Of a stretch of 12,658 nucleotides of DNA, positions 1 through 7,651 are shown piece by piece. The position numbers and the translations under genes are program-made. Below the pieces are notes generated by a model. That model was not told the origin of the DNA and did no database searches. It was given only the letters and a program-made list of their open reading frames with translations. Positions within the stretch are counted from its first letter, which is position 1, and each line of letters opens with the position of its first letter. The stretch spans positions 1-12,658 of the forward strand of contig JBOFWM010000094.1 of assembly GCA_051653625.1 (NCBI GenBank). Reading direction: 5' to 3'. This DNA comes from SFDP01 sp051653625. Its GTDB lineage: Bacteria > Bacillota > Clostridia > Lachnospirales > Lachnospiraceae.

Positions 1-13
1 TATTTTTCCAAAA

Positions 14-42
14 TTGACATTTCAACAAATACAGAATATACT
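14..42 (+). promoter_or_regulatory. blaI-blaR1 promoter
   Basis: A perfect -35 box TTGACA (14-19) is followed after 17 bp by TATACT (37-42), a near-consensus sigma-A -10. The predicted start of transcription (about 48-50) falls at the left edge of the BlaI-type operator at 48-63. A bound repressor would block initiation, giving the autoregulation usual for blaI/mecI operons. Spacing and boxes are seen directly; the regulation is inferred. Confidence 0.85.
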
Positions 43-47
43 ATTTT

Positions 48-63
48 TATTACAGGCGTAAGA
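48..63 (+). promoter_or_regulatory. BlaI-type operator, site 1 (blaI)
   Basis: TATTACAGGCGTAAGA is an interrupted palindrome (TTAC-N4-GTAA, with one mismatch in the outer arm). It lies between the -10 box and the blaI ribosome site. The same motif recurs at 9602-9617 and 10250-10265, and all three copies continue as TTT on the right. Known BlaI/MecI operators are built on TACA/TGTA dyads, so the form fits the family. It is the probable autoregulatory site. Confidence 0.75.
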
Positions 64-80
64 TTTAAGGAGTGATTTAC

Positions 81-467
81 ATGAAGAATTTACCACAAAT
101 TTCGGAAGCAGAATTTGAAGTTATGAAAATTGTATGGAAATATGCCCCCATTAACACCAATGAAATAACAGAAAAATTACTACAAACAACAAACTGGAGT
201 CCCAAAACTATCCAAACGCTCATTAAGCGTCTTGTGACCAAGGGTGTTCTCACTTATGAAAAACAAAGTCGTGTTTTTGTTTACACACCGTTAGTAAAAG
301 AGTGTGAATATATTAGTCAAGAAAGTAATTCTTTCTTGAATCGCTACTATAATGGTGACATTACCTCTATGCTATCTGCATACATAGAAAACGATAAACT
401 GTCTGAAACAGAAATTGAAACACTTCGCTCCCTTCTTTCCAAGAGTTCCAAAAAAGGAGGCGATTAA
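81..467 (+). CDS. blaI: BlaI/MecI family repressor
   Basis: This 128-residue protein is a winged-helix repressor of beta-lactam resistance genes. Residues 1-75 form the DNA-binding domain (ISEAEFEVMKIVW, then SPKTIQTLIKRLVTKGVL as the recognition-helix region). Residues 76-128 form the helical dimerisation domain (FLNRYYNGDITSMLSAYIE). Length matches S. aureus BlaI/MecI (123-126 aa). In those proteins the activated receptor leads to cleavage at an Asn-Phe bond near residue 101; here the equivalent position reads Ala100-Tyr101, so cleavage specificity may differ. ATG 81 is chosen over an in-frame GTG at 72 because AAGGAG (67-72) sits 8 nt upstream. The stop is 1 nt before the blaR1 start, so the two genes are probably translationally coupled. 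The gene is driven by the promoter at 14-42 and probably represses itself through the operator at 48-63. Confidence 0.93.
   Translation: MKNLPQISEAEFEVMKIVWKYAPINTNEITEKLLQTTNWSPKTIQTLIKRLVTKGVLTYEKQSRVFVYTPLVKECEYISQESNSFLNRYYNGDITSMLSAYIENDKLSETEIETLRSLLSKSSKKGGD
453..460 (+). promoter_or_regulatory. blaR1 ribosome binding site
   Basis: AAAGGAGG lies inside the 3' end of blaI, 8 nt before ATG 469. It decides the blaR1 start: an in-frame upstream ATG at 415 lies within blaI and has no comparable site. Confidence 0.85.
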
Positions 468-468
468 C

Positions 469-2268
469 ATGGCTAATTTCATGATACGCTTTTTATTATG
501 CAATGTATTTATCAGCGGTATCGTTGGAATTCTTTTGATAGCCAAATGGGTATTCAGAAACAACTTGTCCAGCCGGATGCAGTATAATCTATGGTTGCTG
601 TTACTCGGACTTTTAGCAGTGCCTTTTATCCCCTTCCGTCTAATTAGTTTTCCGCAAATTTTCTCATGGCTCAGTAGCGTAAGAAACTCTTCCGCTTCTC
701 ATGCCGATGTTGGTGCAAATAATGTTATGGATACCGGTTTATCTGGTACTACAAATTGGATGAATGACTTTGCCCTTTCTGTAAATAAAGACACGCCATC
801 CGTTACCGGATATATTTTATTAGGTATATGGATTGTGGGAATGCTTGCGATGATGATATTGGTAATCAAATCTTCTCTTCGTTTACGCATAATAAAGAGA
901 TCTGCGCTCCCCCTTCAGAACCCAGAGGTTCGCAGACTGTATAACAAATGCTTGAATGAGATGAAAATAACAAGGAATATTCCTGTGTACAGTACCGCTT
1001 TTTTGAAATCACCTATTATCGTAGGATTTTTGAAGCCATGTATTTATCTGCCAATTCATTTAATCTCAGATTATCATGAATCTGATATGAGATATATGCT
1101 ATTGCATGAACTGCAACACTACAGACATAAGGATGCCATTGCCAATTATCTTATGAACTTTGCCGGAGTGCTTTATTGGTTTAACCCCTTTGTCTGGTTT
1201 GCGCTAAGAGAAATGCGTAATGACAGAGAAGTTGCCTGTGACACTTCTGTTCTGAAAATGCTGGAAGAAGACGATTATGAGAATTATGGAAATACGCTGA
1301 TTAACTTTATAGAAAAGGTCTCCATTTCTCCTTTTCCGTTTGCTGCCAGCCTTAGCGGAAACATGAAACAAATAAAGCGTCGCATTATCAACATCGCTTC
1401 TTATGAGAAACCAACGTTTTACAAGAAGTTAAAAGGCATGACTGCTTTTATACTGACCACAGTTCTAATAATGGGACTTACACCTTTTATTTCTACATAT
1501 GCAGCGGACGAAAGTCACTACCAATGGAAATCTTCCTCAGAAAATATTTCATATGTAGATTTTTCTAAATACTTTGGAAAATACGAAGGAAGCTTTGTTT
1601 TATACGATCTGGGAAATGATGCCTGGAGCATACATGATATAGAACATGCTACGCTACGAGTTGCGCCGGATTCCACTTACAAGATATATGATGCTTTATT
1701 TGGATTGGAAGAAGGTGTCATTACACCAGAAGATTCCTTTATTGCATGGAATGGAGAAAGCTATCCGTTTGAAGCATGGAACGCTGATCAGACCTTACAG
1801 TCTGCGATGACATCCTCTGTTAACTGGTATTTCCAATCAATAGACGAACAACTTGCATCCACTAACATTTACAACTATATTCAGCAAATCGGATATGGAA
1901 ATGAAAATGTGAGTGGCGATCTCTCCACTTATTGGCTGGAATCCTCCTTAAAGATTTCCCCAGTGGAGCAAGTTGAACTTTTGATGAAACTGCAAAACAA
2001 TAGCTTAGGTTTTTCTTCTGAAAATATCAATGCTGTAAAAGACTCCATCTGCCTTTCCTCTTCCAATACTGGAAAATTCTACGGAAAAACAGGAACCGGA
2101 CGTGTAGGTGGACAAGATGTGAATGGCTGGTTTATCGGCTATATCGAAATCGTAAATAATACATACTTTTTTGCTACTAATATTGGAGCCGATAACAACG
2201 CTACCGGAAGTAATGCTGCTGAAATAACCATGTCTATATTATCTGACATGAATATCTGGACACAATAA
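469..2268 (+). CDS. blaR1: BlaR1-type beta-lactam sensor, M56 metalloprotease
   Basis: This 599-residue integral-membrane receptor is close in length to S. aureus BlaR1 (585 aa). There is an N-terminal four-helix membrane region. The zinc protease motif HELQH (residues 213-217), with the downstream EMRNDREVACD segment (from about 248) supplying the third ligand, faces the cytosol. A Lys-Arg-Arg near 303-305 lies roughly where S. aureus BlaR1 self-cleaves (Arg-Arg), which is inference. The last membrane helix (about 325-345) leads to an extracellular class-D-like penicillin-binding domain with STYK (Ser402 is the acylated serine), SVN (450-452) and KTGTG (from 540). All key residues are present, so the receptor should be functional. 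Acylation by a beta-lactam would activate the protease and relieve BlaI repression. It follows blaI directly and ends facing the minus-strand operon. Confidence 0.93.
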   Translation: MANFMIRFLLCNVFISGIVGILLIAKWVFRNNLSSRMQYNLWLLLLGLLAVPFIPFRLISFPQIFSWLSSVRNSSASHADVGANNVMDTGLSGTTNWMNDFALSVNKDTPSVTGYILLGIWIVGMLAMMILVIKSSLRLRIIKRSALPLQNPEVRRLYNKCLNEMKITRNIPVYSTAFLKSPIIVGFLKPCIYLPIHLISDYHESDMRYMLLHELQHYRHKDAIANYLMNFAGVLYWFNPFVWFALREMRNDREVACDTSVLKMLEEDDYENYGNTLINFIEKVSISPFPFAASLSGNMKQIKRRIINIASYEKPTFYKKLKGMTAFILTTVLIMGLTPFISTYAADESHYQWKSSSENISYVDFSKYFGKYEGSFVLYDLGNDAWSIHDIEHATLRVAPDSTYKIYDALFGLEEGVITPEDSFIAWNGESYPFEAWNADQTLQSAMTSSVNWYFQSIDEQLASTNIYNYIQQIGYGNENVSGDLSTYWLESSLKISPVEQVELLMKLQNNSLGFSSENINAVKDSICLSSSNTGKFYGKTGTGRVGGQDVNGWFIGYIEIVNNTYFFATNIGADNNATGSNAAEITMSILSDMNIWTQ

Positions 2269-2307
2269 AGTATCTCCTGTACAGCTAACTTTCTATTATC
2301 ATGGAAA

Positions 2308-2349
2308 AAATTGGGTAAAGGCCAATACCACTGAACCTTTACCCAATTT
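2308..2349. terminator. bidirectional terminator shared by blaR1 and the operon
   Basis: A perfect 14-bp inverted repeat (AAATTGGGTAAAGG at 2308-2321 and its complement at 2336-2349) encloses a 14-nt loop. Read on the minus strand the stem runs into a T tract (complement of 2305-2310), a good intrinsic terminator for the gene ending at 2362. On the plus strand the tail is AT-rich but less T-dense. It is the only structure between the two convergent units. Confidence 0.85.
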
Positions 2350-2361
2350 ATAATAATACTA

Positions 2362-3402
2362 CTAATTTTGAGTTACCCCTCTATATTTCCATGTGTCTCC
2401 ACCATCTTCTGATTTAAATACAATTCCATCGTTATCCCCTTTATCTGTTGTAACCATTATTATCAATGTTGTAGCACCTATTTGAGGCATATTTAAATAA
2501 TCATAATCCTCTACTGTAAATCCATATTCTTTTGCAGATTCTGGTAATTCAGTAACCGTACTCATTGGCAATTTTATCTCACCAAATGATCTTCCTCCAT
2601 CTTTTGTAATATATAGTGTAGAATCAGACTGAGATGCACCTGCAAGTCCTGCAATTCCAAAATTATCATCCAAAAACATCACCCCTTCAGCAACGCCTGC
2701 TTGATTATCAAAAGGATCTTCGTTAATTCGCTCCCAAGTATCACCGCCATCAGCAGTCCGTTCCATAACGTAAAATCTACTTCCAGCAGCCGCATCTACT
2801 ACCACTAAACGCCATCCATTCTGTTCATCCAAAAAGAAATACATGGTTCCATTACTTTCATCCATTGTCCAGCTTTCTGCTTTTTTCGCTTTATCTACCT
2901 GCTCTGTAATATTTTTTTGATTCGATTCTTCCAGATCAATGCTTTCAGGCTTCGTGGTATATTCAACAGATGTGTCATTTTCTTGCTCTGAAACTTCTGT
3001 ATTAGGCAACGGTTTCATATCTACCGTACCATCAAAATTCAAAATAATCTGCTCATCAAATTGTTCTTCTCCTGATAGAATCACTTTTACATAGTTCTCA
3101 TACCATGTAACTATCCAACAATTACTTGTGATACTTCCACCATCATTTCGCAATTCAAAATCGGCTTGAGCTATCTTATCTTTTTCTTCCATAAGAACTA
3201 ATCTTCCACTTGCCGAACCAAATGGGAATTTGGGTTCTCCAATTGCTTGAAGTACTAATTCGTGTTTTCCATCTGGCGAATTGGAGGTATCAATAGTTAC
3301 CTTCTTATAATTTGTAATATAAGAAAAGGATATCCCCAAAATTAAAATCATCGCACAAACTAAACCTATAAAACAAATAATAACTTTGAAATATTTCTTC
3401 AT
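2362..3402 (-). CDS. exported Asp-box (BNR) repeat protein
   Basis: This predicted 346-residue protein is anchored or secreted through an N-terminal hydrophobic segment (about residues 5-28) with no lipobox cysteine. Residues 35-130 form a beta-rich domain I do not recognise by name (SPDGKHELVLQAIGEP, then FGSASGRLVL). An acidic Ser/Thr/Glu-rich linker covers about 135-178. The C-terminal half carries three Asp-box motifs: TADGGDTW (216-223), TKDGGRSF (266-273) and SEDGGDTW (331-338). Asp boxes mark beta-propeller blades, but three are too few for a complete propeller, so a partial or degenerate propeller is likely. ATG 3402 is preferred because it begins MKKYFK plus signal segment, with GGAG 12 nt upstream; in-frame TTG 3420 and ATG 3414 are alternatives. 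It is the last gene of the operon, 24 nt after its neighbour. Function is unknown; it probably acts at the cell surface. Confidence 0.8.
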   Translation of the reverse strand: MKKYFKVIICFIGLVCAMILILGISFSYITNYKKVTIDTSNSPDGKHELVLQAIGEPKFPFGSASGRLVLMEEKDKIAQADFELRNDGGSITSNCWIVTWYENYVKVILSGEEQFDEQIILNFDGTVDMKPLPNTEVSEQENDTSVEYTTKPESIDLEESNQKNITEQVDKAKKAESWTMDESNGTMYFFLDEQNGWRLVVVDAAAGSRFYVMERTADGGDTWERINEDPFDNQAGVAEGVMFLDDNFGIAGLAGASQSDSTLYITKDGGRSFGEIKLPMSTVTELPESAKEYGFTVEDYDYLNMPQIGATTLIIMVTTDKGDNDGIVFKSEDGGDTWKYRGVTQN

Positions 3403-3426
3403 AATCAGTATCATCTCCAATCCATT

Positions 3427-3867
3427 TTAGTGTCCACGTATATCCAATTCCCTCAATAAAGAATTTCCACTTCCCCACGAATATACAATATAATAACTGT
3501 TGCCCTTTATTTCTTCTGAAAATTGTAGTCCACCGTGTTCAAGCATCTCAACAGACTGCCCTTCCTGAACTTCCACAAGATATTCCCATTCATTACTCCT
3601 GTACTCTGAATAGTAAGCATCCAATTCTTCCAAAGACAATTCACTCTTGATTAGAATTGCCCCGAAATATTGCATCCTATTTCCGTTTCCCGTCAGCTTT
3701 CCTGCCTTTGATATAGCTTCTATCAATTCTGTCTGTTCTGGCAAAGGTGTTTCACACAACATTTTCTCTACATTATATGCACAGTAATTATTGTAAACAG
3801 GAACCGATACAAATGCTGCAAGTATCAAAACAATCAAGCATATCCCCGCTATTTTTGTTTTTTTCAT
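3427..3867 (-). CDS. small membrane-anchored extracellular protein, unknown function
   Basis: The product has 146 residues. A Lys-rich N-terminus and one hydrophobic segment (about residues 6-26) predict an uncleaved anchor or signal peptide, with the rest outside the cell. The outer part contains an alpha-helical stretch (LSLEELDAYYSEYRSNEW) followed by a beta-rich end (NSYYIVYSWGSG). I do not recognise the family. AAGGAGG overlaps the stop of the upstream gene and lies 6 nt before the ATG, which makes the start secure. The gap to the upstream lipoprotein gene is only 11 nt. Position in the operon suggests a role in the same beta-lactam-responsive surface function, which is inference. Confidence 0.8.
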   Translation of the reverse strand: MKKTKIAGICLIVLILAAFVSVPVYNNYCAYNVEKMLCETPLPEQTELIEAISKAGKLTGNGNRMQYFGAILIKSELSLEELDAYYSEYRSNEWEYLVEVQEGQSVEMLEHGGLQFSEEIKGNSYYIVYSWGSGNSLLRELDIRGH

Positions 3868-3878
3868 ACTCTGCCTCC

Positions 3879-5129
3879 TTAATTCACATTGATACGATAT
3901 TGATAATCTGGTATCTCCTTAATCCCATCATTAAGGATTTCATTTCCCAAATATTGAAAGCTACCATCATCAGCAAACTTTACCGTAAGTTCATGGGTTA
4001 TGACCGCATCATCACAAATGACCATATCACACACCGCATCCACCGTTAATGTCACTGTTCCATCCTCATTTTCTTTGATATCAATAACCTCCGGCAACGA
4101 AGTTCCGAAAAAAGTTGGTGCATAGTTAAGGCAGCCTAGTCGTACCCATACATAAGTCTGATTTTTTTCATCAAATACCGCATATTCCTGAATTTGCTCT
4201 GCTGTTACCGGAAGATATTCCATGATCAAACTCTCAATTTCTTCTTTTGGTATTCCATTTGGATAATCCTCGGCATCAAACGCTTTCTGATGTTTCATGG
4301 CATACAAATATTCATACATTCCATTATAGTCCAGTTTTTCCATATGGTCAGTATCCCAATTCGAGCATAAAAGATTATTTCCCTGATACCCCAGACCTTG
4401 TACGCATCTTTCTGACATTTCCCGTTGTTCCTTAGATAATGGCTTTATTCTTACCAGACAGCTTCCGTCAACAATCTCTGTAACCTCCGGCGGTTCCGGA
4501 ACACATAATTCATAACAAAACCATCCTTTATCCGTATATTTCCACTCCTTTATCCTCGCATAAGAAATATAGGACAATCCATATGTATCATTGGTGTTCC
4601 ATATAGCACACGCACCTATTAAATACATGTCCTTTCCATCAAAAATAAATTTATCTCTGCCAATGCCACCATCTGAATGCAACTCGTAAAGCACAACCGA
4701 ACCAGCTTTCTCTTCCTGACAGTTTTTAAGAAAATCTTCGACTTTTTTATAATTTTCCATTGCTGCATATGCTTTCATCGTTGTAACCGGATACCCTTTT
4801 TCTTTTATCCGATTCTGCATTTTATAAATTGTCTTATCATCCAGAACCGTATTAGCTGCCTCTCCTTTATCTGCCTGAGCATAAATATCTGAAATAAGTT
4901 CCAGAATCATTTTACACTCATCCTCTGTTTCTTTTCTTTCCGGCTCATCTATTGGAAGGTCATAACCTTTTTCCCACTGTTCTGCAACATCTTCTTTTAC
5001 ATTCTCGTTTTCTTCCGTAGAATCAACATCTCTACTATCCATCAACTGACTGTCTGATGTCCTATCTTTCCTTATGCATCCACATAACAGGCAACTAATC
5101 AGTACAATGAACCAAATGCACTTTTTCAT
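3879..5129 (-). CDS. lipoprotein, third tandem paralogue
   Basis: The product is a 416-residue predicted lipoprotein. The signal peptide (MKKCIWFIVLISC) ends in the lipobox Leu-Cys-Gly-Cys18. An acidic, low-complexity linker runs to about residue 60, then a two-part body. The N-terminal part covers about 70-190. The C-terminal part has WKYTDKGWF, NNLLCSNWDTDHM, GIPKEEIESLIMEYLPVTAEQ and ENEDGTVTLTVDAV, features shared with the two genes upstream. This makes it the third copy of one family. I may recall related proteins carried as a DUF6070-type family in Clostridia, but cannot confirm it here. ATG 5129 follows AAAGGAC by about 8 nt; in-frame ATG 5147 lacks a good ribosome site. The gap to the previous gene is 27 nt. 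No enzymatic motif is visible; a binding or accessory surface role is possible. Confidence 0.82.
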   Translation of the reverse strand: MKKCIWFIVLISCLLCGCIRKDRTSDSQLMDSRDVDSTEENENVKEDVAEQWEKGYDLPIDEPERKETEDECKMILELISDIYAQADKGEAANTVLDDKTIYKMQNRIKEKGYPVTTMKAYAAMENYKKVEDFLKNCQEEKAGSVVLYELHSDGGIGRDKFIFDGKDMYLIGACAIWNTNDTYGLSYISYARIKEWKYTDKGWFCYELCVPEPPEVTEIVDGSCLVRIKPLSKEQREMSERCVQGLGYQGNNLLCSNWDTDHMEKLDYNGMYEYLYAMKHQKAFDAEDYPNGIPKEEIESLIMEYLPVTAEQIQEYAVFDEKNQTYVWVRLGCLNYAPTFFGTSLPEVIDIKENEDGTVTLTVDAVCDMVICDDAVITHELTVKFADDGSFQYLGNEILNDGIKEIPDYQYRINVN

Positions 5130-5156
5130 AAATATTGTCCTTTCCATTCAGTCACA

Positions 5157-6428
5157 TTAAGGATTCATTCTTGCTATGACTGGCAATTCCAATTCTTTTT
5201 GTTCAATAGAATTGGCTAAATATCTAAAAGTTCCATCTTCAAATGGCTGAACCACAATTCGATTTGTAAATGCGCAGTCGGAATTATAATCTGCCCATAC
5301 TCCATCTACAATCAGAGTAATCGTTCCATCAGAGTTTTCCGTATAATCAACCACTTCTCCAAACGGTGGATATGGGCTGGCAGAAATCATGTCATATTCA
5401 TAGCTATTACTTTTTTCGTTATATTTACAATATTTTCTTAGTTGTTCCGTGGATACCGGGAAATATGTAGTCATTATTTTCTCGTATTCTTCTGCTGGAA
5501 TCTCCCCATTGTCCGTTTTTAAATTTTTCCCTGTATAAATTCGATAAATATCCTCAAACATGCAAGGCATCAATATATCTTCCACATTGCTGCTATCCCA
5601 GTTTACAACCAGCATATTATAATTTACATAACTAAGACCAGCTATATATTTTTCTGTAAGTTCTCTGCATTTTTCTGGAAGTAACTTTACTCTCCAATAT
5701 TCTCTCAATCCTGCATGCGCAACTGGATTTTCAAACGTATAAATAAAATATCCTTTTTCAGTAAATTTAATTTCTGACAAATCACTTACCGAAGTTCCAA
5801 GTATCTCTGGTTCTCCGCCCTCTCTCCATCGAATACCTACATATTAACTTTGCAACTTTTCATTTCGATAGACAAATGTCTGTGCGCCAAGCAATCCATC
5901 AGCTTGAACCACAAATACTGTTATCAATGTATCCTGACCAATAAGATAACTTTTATAGAAATTTTGCAATTTATCATAATTTTGCATCTCTACATTTTCT
6001 TTAACGCATACATATCCACTTTTTCCAAGTATTTTTATAACCTGTTCTCCCTGTTCATTTGTAAAACCATCAATTCCAGAAGCATAGGCAGGTACATCAT
6101 CTATAATTACAATATCCTTATATACCACCTTCACCAGTTCTGCCGCAGTTAGTGCTTCATTTTGGATATTTTTGCTCTCTTCTTCAGACAGTAAACTTTT
6201 TGACTGAGGAATAATCCAATACGGCGAATTATCTTCATTTTCCCTCTCGTAATCAGACTCCTCCTGCCAAAACTCTATATCTGATATCTGTACTGGCTTT
6301 TCCCATGTTTCCTCTGCTGATGATTTTCTCACGTTCTTCTCAAAAAAGATTCCTACACTTACAATCATCACCAAGAGGATAACAAAAATGATTCCAAACT
6401 TTTTTATAAACCATTTTATATCTTCCAT
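5157..6428 (-). pseudogene. membrane-anchored second tandem paralogue, split by an in-frame stop
   Basis: Without one stop codon this would be a protein of 423 codons, matching its two neighbours (407 and 416 aa). The first piece (6428-5844, 194 aa) has a membrane anchor at about residues 9-28 (FGIIFVILLVMIVSVGIFF) and no lipobox cysteine, then the family's N-terminal part. A TAA at 5846-5844 ends it. In the same frame the sequence continues YVGIRWREGGEPEIL and joins the second piece, an open frame from about 5780 to 5157. That piece carries the complete family C-terminal part (YNMLVVNWDSSNVED, EIPAEEYEKIMTTYFPVSTEQ, DYTENSDGTITLIVDGVW). The second piece has only a TTG and no convincing ribosome site, so separate translation is unlikely. 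The start is ATG 6428, overlapping the previous stop as TAATG with GGAGG just upstream. Alternatives are a truncated working N-terminal protein, stop readthrough, or a sequence error. Confidence 0.82.
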
Positions 6429-7651
6429 TACTGTCCTCCATATATATCATTCCATTCATCTTCGGTTAAGCGTGGCGTATGCCATGTAATGTTGTTATTT
6501 TCTTCCTCTGAAACAATGTAATTTGATACATACTGTACTCTACCATCAGATAACGGTCTGACCGTAACATCATGCATATATACATCAGAATCTCCTGCAT
6601 ACGGATATACTACATGAACATTGAGCGTAATCGTTCCATCCGAATGTTCCGTATACCCAACCACCTCGGAATATGGATATTCTGGATACTCTATCTCATA
6701 AAATCCTCTTGGTTTATATTCGTATGTTTGAGTTTGATAATCGTAAATAGTTTTTTTCTGCAATTTATCACTGTCGATATTAAAATATTCCATAATTACA
6801 TTTTCAAACTCTGTTTTAGGAATATGATAAACTGCACCTATGCCTAAGTTATCATCTGCTACATATGGAAATTTTTCATTATGCAACTTTGGATACAACA
6901 AATCAAACATGTCATAGAAATTCAGTTCTCCAAAATCATCCTCATTCCAATCCACTAAAAACATATTATTTAACTCATATCCTATTGGCAAAAGATATTT
7001 TTCATTTAATTCCCGACACTTTGCATCCAATGGCAGTATACGAAATGCTACATGCTCTTCTGCAGAACTTAATGTTAATACATACAATTCTTCTGAAAAA
7101 TAAGTTCCAGAAAACATCAGATATCCATCATCGGTATATCTCCAATAATCGGTTTGATATTCACCCTCATCTTCACTTTTCATAATTCCATCTTTATATC
7201 CGTAGTAACATCTTTTCACATGAACCACTCCATTTTCTGTCTGTAAATGATAGACTGAAAATCCTCCCAAACTACTCACTTGGATAATTGTCACTTCTGC
7301 TTCTTTCTGGTTCTCTACCGAATCACAAAAATCCATCACACTTTGCATTTGTGTCATATCAACTCGATTTTCACAATCAACCGCTGCATATCCACATTCC
7401 CCGAATCTTTTTATGACTTTACATACGGTTTCCATATCCGTTAGTTCATTGTTTTTTGCAGCTTCCACATAAATATCTATCGGAATGTTTATAAAATTGT
7501 CATCTATTTTTCTCTCATCGACAATTTCAACAGATTCAGAAGCTACTGGTTCTTCTGTATTCCCTTTACATCCCGAAATTTCCATCAAAAATCCTATACT
7601 AATTATCAGACAACCACTTTTCAAGAACCTGACTATCTTTTTTGACAACAT
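6428..7651 (-). CDS. lipoprotein, first tandem paralogue
   Basis: The product is a 407-residue predicted lipoprotein. The signal peptide ends in the lipobox Ile-Ser-Gly-Cys28, followed by a short polar linker (KGNTEEPVASES). The body shares its plan with the two downstream genes: an N-terminal part, then WRYTDDGYLMF, NNMFLVDWNEDDFGELNFYDMFDLLY, HIPKTEFENVIMEYFNIDSDKLQK, YTEHSDGTITLNVHVV and VRPLSDGRVQYVSNYI. ATG 7651 is chosen because AGAGGTGG lies 8 nt upstream and the signal peptide begins there; an in-frame GTG at 7663 is the alternative. The start lies inside the end of the pbp gene, overlapping it by 53 nt in another frame, so coupled translation is likely. Its stop overlaps the next start by one base. 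No catalytic motif is recognised; function unknown. Confidence 0.83.
   Translation of the reverse strand: MLSKKIVRFLKSGCLIISIGFLMEISGCKGNTEEPVASESVEIVDERKIDDNFINIPIDIYVEAAKNNELTDMETVCKVIKRFGECGYAAVDCENRVDMTQMQSVMDFCDSVENQKEAEVTIIQVSSLGGFSVYHLQTENGVVHVKRCYYGYKDGIMKSEDEGEYQTDYWRYTDDGYLMFSGTYFSEELYVLTLSSAEEHVAFRILPLDAKCRELNEKYLLPIGYELNNMFLVDWNEDDFGELNFYDMFDLLYPKLHNEKFPYVADDNLGIGAVYHIPKTEFENVIMEYFNIDSDKLQKKTIYDYQTQTYEYKPRGFYEIEYPEYPYSEVVGYTEHSDGTITLNVHVVYPYAGDSDVYMHDVTVRPLSDGRVQYVSNYIVSEEENNNITWHTPRLTEDEWNDIYGGQ

Noticed and set aside
415..468. Longer blaR1 N-terminus starting at ATG 415
   Set aside because: It lies inside blaI, has no ribosome site and reads a non-membrane leader; AAAGGAGG 8 nt before ATG 469 and the hydrophobic start support 469.
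5157..5780. Independent 207-residue gene
   Set aside because: It begins at a TTG without a ribosome site and is the exact in-frame C-terminal continuation of the gene above it.
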